Source of the DNA: Tetrapyrgos nigripes
Lineage: Eukaryota > Basidiomycota > Agaricomycetes > Agaricales > Campanellaceae
Direction of reading: 5' to 3'
DNA length: 64,000 nucleotides
Assembly (NCBI GenBank): GCA_013368315.1
Contig: JAACJM010000028.1
Coordinates: forward strand, 434,001-498,000
Both the position numbers and the translations under genes were made by a program. Shown here one piece after another: positions 11,092-23,575 of this stretch; positions within the stretch are counted from its first letter, which is position 1, and every line of letters begins with the position of its first letter. The notes beneath the pieces were generated by a model that saw only the letters and a list, made by a program, of their open reading frames with translations, was not told the DNA's origin and did no database searches.

Positions 11092-12754
11092 GTTAGATAA
11101 ATCATGACTACAAGTACTTTCTTCTATTTCCTACAATTACACTTATACATCTGTATAGTTTCCATACACAACTATTTCAATTTCACAGTCCGTCCTACGC
11201 TAGCCTAGTTACACCTTAAGTAGTCGTGTTGTATGTAGGTTTAAATGATGACGCAATCAGAATGAACATAACAGCGAGCTCCCAGCATCCTTCAAAGTTA
11301 GTCGTCACCAAAACAATTGGCTCAACAGTACAGGCAAGCATATATATATATACACCTGCTTACTCACACGACGTGCAGCAGTAGTTTCTTAGTCTTCAAC
11401 ATCCTCATCCATAATCTATAGTTGTGCAAACTAACGTGTCCTTTTTCGCCTTTGTCTTCGCCTGGTCTTCGTCCCTGATTTCTGTGATCTGATATGGTGA
11501 CTAGTCACTAGGGATAGGATGGCAAGGGTGTTGGGATGACTTCACTGGAGGACTTCGGTGTAATGATCGGCTGTAGGGACCTATGGGGACCAAAGGCAGT
11601 GACGACGACGAATGTTGACGGTAGACCAGGGTAGACCTCGCAGGCGACCGCCGACGAGTGAAGGTGAAACCAAGTCGAAGGGATCAACGGCGACGGGATA
11701 GAGCTGGGTAGAGACGGCAGAGACACAGGGAAGGGTGAAGGAGGGAAGGTTGCCGTTGCTGTTGTCATTTTCAAGTTCGTCGTCGTCCTCATCATTCAGT
11801 TTCCCACTCTGGCCGTGTCCCTGGCTCCGAGTCAAATCCTCCTCATGAGGTCCATTCGTCACATCCTATGGTCCTCGCTTTGGCCGCCGATGATTCTCTA
11901 TTCAAGTTTCGTTTGCTGTCTGTAGGTTCTGGAGGTCTCCCTCTCTAGTTCCCTCATTTTGTTGCCGTATCGTTCCGGTACTTGTCTCGTGCGTTCTCGC
12001 GAACAGTTCTAATACGGTCTTGTCCTTGGTCCTCGTTACACCCAATCACCCCTTCCCGCATTTGTTTCTAGGTTCATGGATGCTTTGCTCTTTGTCCTTC
12101 GTCCTCACCCCTTCTTCTCAATTCTGAATGCCATACGCGAAAATACTCGCTCGCCTCAGCTTTGTAACTTATTCTTTGCTTGTCGTCCTTTCTCTTGGAA
12201 TGTACATATGCTCGCATTGGTTTTCTTTCTACGTTGACCGCATTCGTGTCCATGTTGAGGATACTGTTTCTCACTGTCTACGTCCACGTCCAGTTCCATG
12301 CCATTCTCTATTTCCTCTCGGAATAGAGCAAATCAATCCTTCTTTCCGAACAACACTTCACACAACCGTCAATTTCTAGGGCATACCGTGGAGACACTGG
12401 TACCCAAGACACTCTCACAGAATTCAGACTGCTTGAAGACGACCTCTAAACTTAAAGTGGCCGCGCCTTCTCGGAGCATGGCAGTAGAGAGGCCCTATTT
12501 TCAGGATGACACCAGATGTCATTTTTAGTGGAGGGTTTGACACATGACTACTCTGGAAAGCTTAAGACATCGATCGATATGACCAGCGAACCGAGTAAGG
12601 CGCCGTTCATCCAGGCTTCTGGATATGATATATACTGGAAGCTTTCTTGATTCTGAACATAGGCCACCTTTCCCCCAACTCTGCTTGTGTCCTTGTCAGA
12701 GAGATGATTGACTACTTTTTTCCCGATAGATTCCCTCCGACGTCGACAGTAGGA
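11092..12754. other. Intergenic, weak minus-strand frames
   Basis: Contains an AT dinucleotide run near 11341-11352. An acidic minus-strand frame (11862-11581) and another at 12274-12074 could be exons of an unrecognised minus-strand gene. The sequence between them has stops in every frame, and I found no convincing joins. Confidence 0.35.
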
Positions 12755-15066
12755 ATGGCGAGTTCGATACTTGGCATGTCAATAATCATCCTGTTGTAAG
12801 TACGCAAGCCCCTTTGACATCCATATCCTCTGCCTTACTCGACTGCCCTCATTCCAAATTACAGTCTTCATTATATTAGTCGAGATAGCTATCCTTATCC
12901 CCCTGGCCCACAAGGCTACTGGTATATCGGCCTTCCCAACTCCAAGGTCCCATCGAAGAAGTTCTGGTTGACATACATAGAATGGGGCAAGAAGTACGGT
13001 GGGTCTGGTATTGAATTGACAAGAGTACTCATCCCTATACGCGCCATTTTGGACTCAGGCGACCTCATCCACTTTACTCGCTTTGGCAAACATTACCTCG
13101 TCCTTAACTCCCTCCAAGCCGCCAGAGACATCCTTGATAAACAGACTAGAATCACTTCCGATAGGGCAAATGCACAATTGGATCGCATGTGAGTAGACTC
13201 GTTCCGTGCATAGTATAATTTTAGTACATTAATGCTTCAACGCTGGCAGATCCTACTTCGAGGAATTCATCAGTAAAGCCTTCAACAGCATTATTATCAT
13301 AATATTTTGTTCAATATGATACATTTTCTGCAGCCTTCCAGCCTTACTCGGATAAGTGGAGAAAGTCCCGCCGACTTTTCCATCAGATCTTCCGCGCAGA
13401 TGCGACCAGTCAATTTCGACCGATACAAACTCGACAAATTTATGATTTTGTTGAAAGTTTGCGCTCCTCGAAGTACACACTAAAAGATCAAATAGCTACG
13501 TAAGTCTTCTTATGTCCTTGACAACTTGACTTTCATTGCTTATTTTCACTCATCCTGGTATCTCATTACAATTATTCTGATTGTTGGTCACAGTGTCTCT
13601 CAGAAGATCATGTTTGAAGCAATATATGGCCTAGAAATTTCAAGTAACAGGGAAGAAATGCCTGCCAACAACCGAGAGCTCATAGACATTGATGTCGGCA
13701 GTGATAGTATCTTCACTCCTGGCTGGGATGGCTTCAAATATATACCATTCATTCAATATCTCCCATCATGGTTTCCAAATGGTCAACTTATTGCTGCTCA
13801 TCATGTGCTTGGAAAAATGACTCAAGATGGGGTAAATAAACCTTGGGATGCTGTCCAGGAGAAGATAGTCAGTTTCTCCATATTTTCATTCCCTTGAATT
13901 CACTTATTTAATATCTGACTACTTATCTACTGAAGGCGCACGGAGACCATTCATCTCTCATTGCAAATTTGCTGTCCGGGATAGATCCAGAAAATCGTGA
14001 GGAAATACATACAATTAAATGGTTTGGATTTACCTGTGTTGTTGGTGAGGTTCTCATTTGTTCTTCATCTGCCATCTCCACTAACTGCCTTTTGTATCAC
14101 CAGTTGCTGCAGATACAGTGGGTTTTTCACATTCACTGTGAGATTTCAATGTTGACACCTTTCTCCCCCCCTTTTTCTTGACCTTACCTAGACGATGTCT
14201 GCCATATCCACCTTTTTCCTTGCAATGAGCCTTTATCCACATGTGCAATCCAAGGGTCAAGAGGAACTGAACACTGTACTCGGAAAGGGAAGAATGCCTA
14301 CTTTTGATGACCGTCCTTCTCTGCCTTTTATTGAGGCTATATTCAGAGAAGTGATGCGCTGGCATCCCGCACTTCCCATGGGTGAGTCGATTCCTAGTTT
14401 TCTTGACCAACAAAAAACAAAAGTACTTTCCTTTGAACTTTAGGTGTGGCTCATGATTCTTTGGAGGATATCATCTACGAAGGATATTATATACCCAAAG
14501 GTCAGCTCATAATTATTGCATTGAACATTATTACTGTAGAAAACTAAAATTTCTCAGGAACATCAATCTATGCCAATATTTGGTGAGTATTACAAGAGCT
14601 GTCCTCAGGCTGTCCCCTGAATTCCATGCAAATTGCCTTCTCATTTAGGGCAATGACACATGATGCTTCTGTTTACAAGGATCCAGATCAGTTTATCCCA
14701 GAGAGGCATTTGCGCAATGATGGTCATTTTGACAACATAAATTCCATTTTAGCATATGGATTTGGGCGAAGGTAAGAGTGATCTTTGAGCTTCTTTCCCA
14801 TCTACTCTCTTATCGTGATTCAGGGTATGCGTCGGAAGATACATGGCCAATGACACAATCTGGTTGGCGATCGCAGCGACACTCGCAGCTGTCGAGATAT
14901 CCAGTTTGCCCAATGAAAATGTAGAGGACTATTTTACTGATGGATCACTGTGGTAAGTGCACAAAGTCTCTTTCACGATTGCGAATACGCCTGAAGTATT
15001 GATCAAATTTTACCTAGCTCACCAGAAAGTAATACCTTGAATTGTAAGATTTCGTCCCGGTTCTGA
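12755..15066 (+). CDS. Cytochrome P450 monooxygenase
   Basis: Fourteen exons join in frame: 12755-12795, 12865-12998, 13059-13188, 13250-13272, 13334-13499, 13594-13867, 13936-14044, 14104-14117, 14192-14381, 14444-14500, 14557-14582, 14649-14771, 14824-14952, 15018-15066. The order is as expected: a short N-terminal membrane anchor, the proline hinge YPYPPGPQG, the helix-I motif AADTT split across exons 8 and 9, the K-helix EVMR, PERH, and the heme-binding loop YGFGRRVCVGR with its cysteine. Exon 8 is only 14 nt. The style (HxxFxxHY..L, FxQPYSDKWR) is that of Agaricomycete xenobiotic or secondary-metabolism P450s; the substrate cannot be read. The last codons look frameshifted: one extra base near 15062 puts TGA where relatives continue RSEQ..., costing only a few residues. 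Confidence 0.9.
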
Positions 15067-15289
15067 ACAAGTGCTATTGCGTTCAGACTCTTACCTTTTT
15101 ACTATTATGATCAAGTATTCTTACTATGTTCTCGCTGCTCATGTATTTGCTTTACCTTCTATTCTTACTTATATACATACTCGGAGAAAGACAGAGTCGT
15201 CACGGAGTGCTGCACTGCTAGATTTCTAACGCACGGTTGACAGATACACCAGAGCTTCCCCTTGACCAACATCACGTTTCGGCGTAGAG
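15067..15289. other. Short intergenic gap
   Basis: The 3' flank of the P450, AT-rich, with nothing recognised. Confidence 0.4.
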
Positions 15290-15640
15290 GCGAGTCTGTC
15301 CATAGCGTCTTGCACGATTTTGATTTGACTTCACCGGGAAAAAAATACGGATGTTGACACCTGAAGACTCGGATAGATCTCTTCCTTGGGTTCCAACGCA
15401 CCCTGGACCCTCGTAGATCTTCACCGGCTCTTCTATAGAGACCGTAATACCCTCAATTGTCATATTATGGAAGAGGAGGACTACCAGCAGCGTAAAATGA
15501 AAGCCGAAGCACGGGGTGAAGCTTTCAACAAGTCGGAGCCGCGGTTTGACCTACATTAATATCACGTATGAAAAGTTCGAGGCTATTTTACGTGTATTTA
15601 CTAGACAGGAGGACTGCAGCAGCGACTAGTGCACTCTGAG
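15290..15640 (+). pseudogene. FunK1-type kinase relic, second copy
   Basis: VLHDFDLTSPGKKYG, coded near 15313-15357, resembles the DFD loop. About 150 bp further on, GEAFNKSEPRFDL and ITYEKFEAILRVF (15500-15605) match the tail of the relic at 10840-11091. Several stops and frame changes intervene. It is a more degraded remnant of the same family, on the other side of the P450. Confidence 0.5.
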
Positions 15641-17016
15641 CTCTATTACTTTATCGTTTACATGGTTGGCATGATTCCTCGCTAGTACTAATTTAGTAGT
15701 TTTCTAACCTTCTAACCTGGCATGCATATTCCTTTCCTCTTATTACGACTATGATTTGGCTGTCAACTTGAAGCTTCGACTGGTACTTCTTGAACATTCC
15801 TCTACTGACACTCTTCAGGCTCATCGATACATGCCCACTAGAACATACAAGTTTACATCCAATGACATTTGCGATCAGAATGGTGGTTGGTTACAAAATT
15901 CGTCATGTAAATGTCCATAAGTAAAATAGGGGCTCAATCGCGGGCACGTGCTCTTCGATAGCTCTGACGTCTTGGACGAATGGACGTGTCCTGAGAGTCT
16001 CTGACGCGGATTCGAGGCTTGACGGTCAGTAATGCATGCCCATGAGTCCGTGTAGCACTGAAATTTGAGGGATTTCCATCCTAGGACCCCTTAATGCACT
16101 CCTTTGGCACTTCTTCGCCATTTTGGATTCTCAATTTCCTAAGCAGCACTTTGAAAACGACATCACTCTGAAGTAAGATGGTGTGCTACTACTGGGACTG
16201 TATCCATAAATGCAATAAAATTGTTGTCGAGGGATTAGTGTCATGATAGATTGCCACCTTTGTGCATCAGATCTTCTGACATGGCATTGGGAACAGGATT
16301 GTTTCCGACCTTATGTATCCATGTCTCCTGTCGAGTTGTCAAGGGACGAGTGTCTTTTTGCAGTACGTACAGGACTGGGCGCAATCTTCCAAGTACATAT
16401 CATGAACCTATATGTACTGAGGTTCCATTTGGGACGCGGTTCAGTCGGGTTTGGATGAAATTTCATTTTGAGGTGTTATTATTTGATCGACGGTGGATCG
16501 ACGACGCTGGTCCTCGGGGCCTACAAGCCCTGCTCGGGCAATTTTTTATCTTTGATTTCCCGGTGCAGCTTTACCTTGCGAGACGTCAGTCTTGTTCAAA
16601 GGTCCGGAGAAAAAGTAGTGTCATTGTAAAAATGGAGGTAAAAGACGTGGAGTTAGTTAGGAGTATACCTAGACAAAGTACCTCTTGCCCCATGATCAGG
16701 GGTTTACTAGTTGTACCAGGGTGGGATGAAGGAATTCGCCGGATGAATGCTGTTATCATAACCAAATGATAAACCTGGTATACTTCTACGATGCCTTCCG
16801 AAGTCTCGGAAGTGCAAACAACGAGTGGGGAAGCCGAAATCAAACGAGGACGATGGCTGGCGGAGTCGGTGACAGGCAAGCGAGCGAGCCGGCGGTAGGG
16901 ATTCGAAATTTAAATAAATGGGCAAAATAATCCCCTCTGTGTCAACTCGAATCACCCCCCTCTCTTCTCCTCCTCATCCTCAGGAAGGGCGGCCTCCTTC
17001 TTTCCTTCCTTCCACC
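15641..17016. other. Intergenic / promoter of the 17017 gene
   Basis: Short overlapping frames around 16243-16769 have no domain features. An AT-rich patch (AAATTTAAATAAATG, about 16907-16921) precedes the next gene and may be part of its promoter. Nothing else was supported. Confidence 0.4.
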
Positions 17017-20000
17017 ATGCTCATCCGGCTCCTCCCTGTCCCCAGCCAACCCACTGTCCTTTTCAAGCTCACCTTCGAGAACCTTCCACATCATCTCGTC
17101 TATCCTTCGTCGTGGGCAAACCAACTCGCCGCTCTTTCTTGTGACGACCTCGAAGTTCCAGAGCTTGTGCATGCCTTGGACAAGGCTGTCGGCACACAAA
17201 GCATTTTGGAAGAGGTCACCTTTGACCTCGTCCACAGCAAAATCAAGTGCGTCTTTGTCGACGGGGAGGTGGAGGAGTGGGCTTTTGGGACGTGTTTGGA
17301 TAGGTCGAGAGGTCCAGCGGATTCCTTTCATGTTCCCAAAGAGTATGACAGTGACTCTGACGCTGTTGCGGCCAAGCTGGACGTCACACGCCGACTCGAG
17401 AGCGTCCTGGCCGACGTGAACGAGAGTGCCGCCGAGATGGATAGGGAGAAGAAGAGAGAGGAAGAGAGGCTGAGGTTGAAAAAGGAGGAGGAGGAAAAGC
17501 AACGCACACAACAGCAGAAAGAGGAGAACGGCGTGGTCAGTGCTGTCGCTCCTACAGATGCCAGTGGAAAGAAGAAACACAAGAAGAACAAGTCTATGTT
17601 GCTCAACTTGGTCTCGTATGTATCCTTTTAAAGTTTTCTTTCAATTTCGCTGAAAGTTATCGACAGCGCGATACTACCTATGTCGTTGAACTCTCCCGCC
17701 GACCCAAAGTCGCCCAGGCTCATGAGATCTCCAAAAGCTTCTTCCCTTCCATCTTCACCAGTCCATTCCCGGTCTCCATCACCCTCTCGAAGTCCTCGTA
17801 TCTCCTCTGTTCAGTCAGAGTCAGCCAAATCTGATGCAGGGTGCTCATCAGCACCTGCTTCGCTTTCCCGAGCCAGCAGTCTTTCTGCCATGATTGAATA
17901 CAGTCGAGGAGATATCAAAGCGTTTGCTGGATGGAACCGCAGAAGACGAGGACGACGACCTTTTTCTACATCCTTTGCGGATTTGCCTGTGGACATTGCT
18001 GCCGAAGAGACGCAGAGCGATGGTGCTTTAACCGCCAATGTATCAGCAGCACACACCCCTGAAGCCTCAGAACATTCCACAAACGTAGAAGACTCGATCC
18101 CAAATTCCGAGAATCCTTCAACAAGTCCGAAGGAGACTGAACCTCCAATTGTCGTCGTTGCACCTCCACCAGCACCTCCATTAACACCACGAGCTTTGCG
18201 TAGGCGAGCCCGATCAACGTTGGTGGACACGTTCAGGATGTATATCATTCCTGAGCTAACGAGACGAGTGAGATGCGGACAGTACTTTTCTACTGCTCTA
18301 CCGACGTCTCCGTCAATATCCATGGTCAACTCTGCGACGCAATCTACTTTGGGAAGTAGTACTGGACTTACGATCGCTACGTCTGCATCCTCTACCAACG
18401 TCATCTCTACGGGTTCATCCAACTCTGACTCGGTATATACCAACCCTGCCTCTGGCCTTTCAGCTCCAGTACCCACCATTCCTCTCTACCACCCTAACAA
18501 CGTTGGCGGAGACTCTATTCTGTACTACGTCTGGGTAGTTGGAAGTATGATGAAGCGGGTAGAAGCCCGTATTGGCGAGGTTGTCAGGGAAGCTAGAGAG
18601 GAGATGGAGAGGTTGGAGATGGGTGGTGTTTCGCTCCGAGGGTCTTTCTCGAGTGTTTCTTCGTTGGACTCGCTCTATCATACTGCTGTGACCACTATTT
18701 CTGCGTCTTCATCGGCTGCACAGAGCCCGACTACTGCTACTCCACCCATATACCATGAGGGTGTCGTTGGTGTTGCTTCTGCTGTAGCTTCACCTTTTGG
18801 TGCAGGTAATTCTTCATCTGAAGGATCATCAAAAGAGTCTCTCACGTCGACCTCGGAGGCGACAGGCTCAGGGTCTACTGAGTATGAGTCCGACACGGAT
18901 ACAGATGGCAGCTCGCTACATACCCCTACTGGAGTAGTGTTCCAGGATCCCTTCGTTGCCAGCGACTCTTTGCAGATGTCGGCCTTTGGTACAGAAGACA
19001 TGGAGGGTTATAAACCCCACAACTCGAAAAGTTCACCATCTAGTGATCCTCCAGCGTATTCACCCTCTGATTCAACTAGCTCTGCTTCCCTCAACTCTCC
19101 CACCCTCAATCACCAAAACGTCAACCAGTTTACCTTTGATGACCCTTCCCAAGAAACTCCAACCCCTGCTCCACCTCCAGTCCCTACTCAACCTCTATCA
19201 CCGCAATTGACTTCACTTCTAAGCCAACACACCCAACTGACTGCTCTCCACACTCATCTTCATCACCTCCTCATCCTCGCACATGCTAGAGTCTCTTCAG
19301 CTTCTGCAGATGCAGGTCAGAGAGAAGTGATGCTCGAAGTCCGAGGTCGTAGACGGGCATGGCTTAACGGCTCTTACCGTCTCCACAACCGAATCCAAGG
19401 TACCCTCGTCAGCGGTACACCAACGTCCCCAACGTCTCTCACCAACACCACCGTCCTCTCTCGAGCTGGAATCGCCATGGCCACAACGTCCCATACATCA
19501 CCTTTAGGTCGATACTCGTGGTCTTCAGACGAATGGGACTGTGATCCATTTGCGTATTTGGAACTGTCCCTTCTTCCTTATAGACGAAGAAGTTCGAGTG
19601 ATAAGAGTACTCCTGTAAGCCCTATTGGTTCAGGACCGACTTCACCGTTTTTGGAGTGTTATCCTAATCCATTTGAGAGTGAAGGTGAAGGGTTAGATGG
19701 GGGTGCGTCGTACGGTGTTGGTGCGAATGCGCATAGGAAAAAGAGCAGTATTAGTGAGACGACACTGTTACCTGTCGAAGAGGATGATGAAAGTGAGGGT
19801 GAGGGTGATGGAGAAGAGTCTGGGTTAGGTTCCAGTTCAGGGCCTATATCGGGCTCCGAATTCCATCATCAAACTCATAGAGTGAAGCTCAACTTTGGAG
19901 TTTCGTTGTATAGGCATATACAGTTTGATGTTGATGATGCATCTTCAGATGAGGATGAGGACAGCGAGAGGGATTCGGGAGAAGGTGGAACTGGAGTTGA

Positions 20001-20442
20001 TGAAGATGACGAAGATCTCTTGCGTGATATAGACGCGCTGGTGGATGTAGAATTGGATGTTCCCGAGGATAGAGATGAGATGCCCTTTGAGCAGGGGGGT
20101 GTTCATAAGCATCCTAGCGGTGTTTCTGAGCCGGTGCTCACGATACAAAAGTCCTTGACGAAAGGGAAGGAACAAGAGGAGAGTTCGGCTTCATCGATTT
20201 CGGTTTCTCCAACGTCGTCGACAAAGTCTGTAGGTCCGAATCTGGGTCCAAACTTGCTTGTGCCGGGTCATGACTTTACATTGGCTATGGATGCGGTGGA
20301 TATTGACGTTGCGGATAATATCGACAATGTCATTGATCCCCTTGACGGTTTACCTCCCCGGAGGAAAAGTATTGCGATGATGGCGGCGGCGAATAGTATG
20401 AAGATGTCGCAGAATGAGGTGATCAATGCTCTTGCGATGTAA
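17017..20442 (+). CDS. Large Ser-rich acidic protein of unknown function
   Basis: Two exons, 17017-17615 and 17667-20442, give about 1124 aa. The ATG at 17017 has a strong context (TTCCACCATG), and the frame upstream of it looks untranslated. Residues about 1-110 are folded-looking (LLPVPSQPTVLFKLTFENLP...). A charged coiled coil rich in Glu, Lys and Arg (about 135-185) follows, ending KKKHKKNKS. Exon 2 is mostly low complexity: SPS repeats, a proline run, and a central conserved-looking part with YYVWVVGSMMKRVEAR. Another is LTSLLSQHTQLTALHTHLHHL, cut short here. The C-terminal third has several long Asp/Glu tracts and ends with RRKSIAMMAAANSMKMSQN. No catalytic motif is recognised. It looks like a basidiomycete-specific scaffold or regulatory protein. 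Confidence 0.8.
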
Positions 20443-21699
20443 TCCAGAGTGAGTTACTTTGTTATGTATTTGAGATTCTTTTTCTGACACTCTTATTTTC
20501 AGAGTCTTAGTACTATGTGCTGGTTATTTCATGCCGTTCCTTGCATTCTGATGCGTATGCTCATCTCCAAGCACTCTTTATTTGTTGTCTCGTCTCTCTC
20601 TTCCTCCTCTCTCCTCTCTTGTCTCGGTGCTGTCGTCGCAAAACGGATTGTCCCAGTTTTTCTGTCACACGGTATACCATCCTCTCAATCTCAATGTACT
20701 CATTACCATCCCTGACGCTTGTCACGTCGCATACCTCGATACCGATACACCTCTTTGCTTCCAGTTCACCTCATAGAAAATTACTTTATGTTTATATCCT
20801 ATTCATGAGCATACGTTATATCTATGACTCACTTCGTTTCTTGGTCACATATTCTTTTTTATCTTATTCCAATCAAGATTCAATCGTCGCATCGCACTAC
20901 ATAATCATTCTTTTGCCTCGTTATGTCCCTCGTCCTTACCGGTACCCCTCCATACATCTAAGTAGTCATCCTTACCGGTACCTCCAATCTATTATAATTG
21001 TACGTACATACAACAAGCATATACCATACAGCTCGCATTTATACTCTTTACGCATTGTCATGGTCCACCGTTCTTACGGATATATATTACATTAAATACT
21101 TACACTCCTTCTGTGCAATACATAACTCAAGTATTGCAAGTTGAGAATTCTTCCATGCTTCACGTACATATCACGAAATGTCTATACCTGATGATTATGA
21201 GCTAGCCTGGGGACGAGCCGCTTAGCTGCGTCGTCCATGTCTAACGTCTATTACTGAGTAGTGGTTACTCGGGTTCCATAACAAGCGATTGGGCTAGATT
21301 TCCTTACGCGTAAAGCTAGAAAACTCCAGCCTGGTCGACACGCTAATTGAAGAGAACCCTGAGCCTGAACACCATCTTCATGTTGCTGTGGATTGTGTGT
21401 GGGGAATATTTGAGTGTGTGGAGCTCTTAGTGTTAACTGGCACGACGAAATGGGATTGTATCACCAGTATAGCGTGCGCAGAAATTCTCTATGGCGCGAT
21501 TAAACGGTACAAGCAAGGTTTATTGGTCTCGGAGTCCATTTGATGAAGGCAAGGAGAAATTGTTTACGAGGTGCCAAGCCGTGATGAACAATGCCATGTT
21601 CCTTGCGTCACCGGATACAGACTCAGTTGAGGAGAAAATATCTAAAGTTAGCAGTGCAAATTCCATTTATTATGGACGAAATCCTTGGGACCTGGTGGA
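20443..21699. other. 3' flank and intergenic
   Basis: The first part is pyrimidine-rich 3' UTR-like sequence, possibly with a UTR intron (GTGAGT at about 20449, AG at about 20502). A repeat of TCCTTACCGGTACC appears at about 20934 and 20971. A 90-codon frame (21491-21763) runs into the neighbouring gene's last exon and has no family features. Confidence 0.4.
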
Positions 21700-23476
21700 C
21701 TACAAGTCAGGTTCATTTCCTAGCTGGAGAGACCTGTCTTTTCTATCATACTTTCGGAGATAGGGATCTGCCAGCAACCTCTGCATCACGTCTGTCCTCA
21801 AATGCAAACTGACAACGACCCCATTCTGATACCACGGTATAAAGGTGGCAGGCTGAGACCTTGCATTTGGAATACCGCTCTCCATCACCTGTACGCTGCA
21901 GAGGTTTCCCGACGTCAATGAATATCCAGGCTGGCAAAGACAAGTCGACTTACCATCCATCACAATCCGGCATCATCGATTCTACCATTCTGGGCTTTCC
22001 AAACCCATAATCCACGTCATATGCGCCGAGCCCTGGCCTCGACTCCAACCAGCTCGTCGCTATTGTATGTCTTTCGCCCAGAAAGGTGTTCCATATTCTG
22101 GAAGGATCTACTTCATGCGCCATCTCATGCAACAAAACACCGAGAGTCGAAGCGTCATATCTTCCCATGCTCTGTCTGACCGCTGCTGCTGCACCTGGAC
22201 CCACCTCGGAGGCAGGTAGGGTCACTGGGATATTCATAATCGGTGACCCAAGGAAATCAGCAGGAAGAGCCGGCGATAGACGTGGACGCAGGCCAATTGT
22301 GGTGTCAAGATGTACAGGGAAGTCTTCGTTGTCTATTCCACGTGCTTTCACAATGAGAGTCCACATATGCGCAAAGAGAGCGTCCAGTTTGCTGATTTTT
22401 GGAGCAGGAGAAGCTTTTTGGCTGATGGCAGCGACAGAGGCATCCCACATCGCTAGGACCTCGTCTCGGCTGAAATGGATGAGGTAGTGTGAGACGGGTG
22501 CGAGCATATCCCATTGAGACCAAGGAAGAGGCTTTCCAAGCGTCAAGGAAGGAACGCTATTTCGGAAGGCTTCCGGTATCTCAGTCGATTTGAGCATAAA
22601 AGGAGGACAATCTTCTGTGGAAGACGCCCACCAATCGTGCCTGTGCAAAGGAATCGACCTGGCTTTAGCAATGACAGCCCCATCTGGTGTCGCAGCATCT
22701 ATGTCACCCTCTGCAGCGGCATCCACCAGTTCGGGTTGAAAAGGCCGCTTGATGACCTTTACATCCTCCACCTTCATTCCTTCAAGTAACCGACGGTTCT
22801 GGGTTGCCCAGTCATGCACAAACGTCAGCAGTGTCTGAGCATCGGCTAGGACATGTGCCAGTTTGACTGTGATGGCCAAACCACCGCAGGCGAACGTGGT
22901 TACCTGAATAATCATGCATGGTAGACCCTCATGCGAGACTCTGTCATATAACGCCAGGTTGGGAGTCTGGGGAAAGATGCCTAGCAAAGGTATGACATTG
23001 CCATCCCATATCCGGTGGGCCGTTGCCCTTTCCTCACAGCTAGGAATAAGCTTAGCGAGCTTGTGGGGTGATTCCGCCTTAATGAATTCGACTCCTAGGT
23101 CGGCAGGTGTTCCCCAGGTCACAAGGGGTCTATTGAAACGCTCGGCATGAGAAGCCGCGGCCGAAGGACTGTCGTTGTTCCTGGGCATGTGGAGAGATCC
23201 GCACCATTGTGGATAGCTGTCCAGGGTTTTACTGAGGGAAAGAAAGAGGGTGTCGAGGGAATATGAATGGGTTGGGTCGAAAATCCAGGTAGCGCATGTA
23301 GGAGTGTAACGTAGAACGGTAGCGTCGACGATGGACAGTGATCTGGTAAATGGACCCTCCTTGATGATAGCTTCGCTAGAATAGGGTAAGACTCGTTGGC
23401 GGTAGTTCTCGGTAGCAGGCTGGATGTTCTGTGGAGATATTTTAGCTGAAAATTCCGAAGCAATGTTAGGGCTCAC
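21700..23476 (-). CDS. BAHD-type acyltransferase (transferase family PF02458)
   Basis: Two exons, 23476-21954 and 21895-21700, code about 572 aa. The catalytic HxxxD motif is present as HVLAD, preceded by the family's hydrophobic strand (GGLAITVKLA). The structural DFGWG-type motif appears as DYGFGKP near the C-terminus. The intron lies just after it, and the last exon supplies the final strand (NGVVVSLHLRTDVMQRLLADPYL). Family members, such as fungal trichothecene 3-O-acetyltransferase-like enzymes, move an acyl group from CoA to a hydroxyl or amine. The acceptor is unknown. It faces the same way as the serine hydrolase that starts at 25987. A role with the neighbouring hydrolase and Ppo oxygenase is inference from position only. 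Confidence 0.85.
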
Positions 23477-23575
23477 TGACGCTCATGGATATTTTCAAAG
23501 GCGCTTGCCTTGCTCAATCGAAGGAGAATCGTTCTTATGTATAGCACTCATGAGTCGATCTCGCGGTACCGTCGG

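Noticed and set aside
17811..18479. 222-codon minus-strand frame within the Ser-rich gene
   Set aside because: Antisense shadow of a long low-complexity exon.
20517..21095. 192-codon plus-strand frame after the 17017 gene
   Set aside because: Ser/Tyr/Leu-rich translation of pyrimidine-rich 3' flank with no family resemblance; most likely untranslated.
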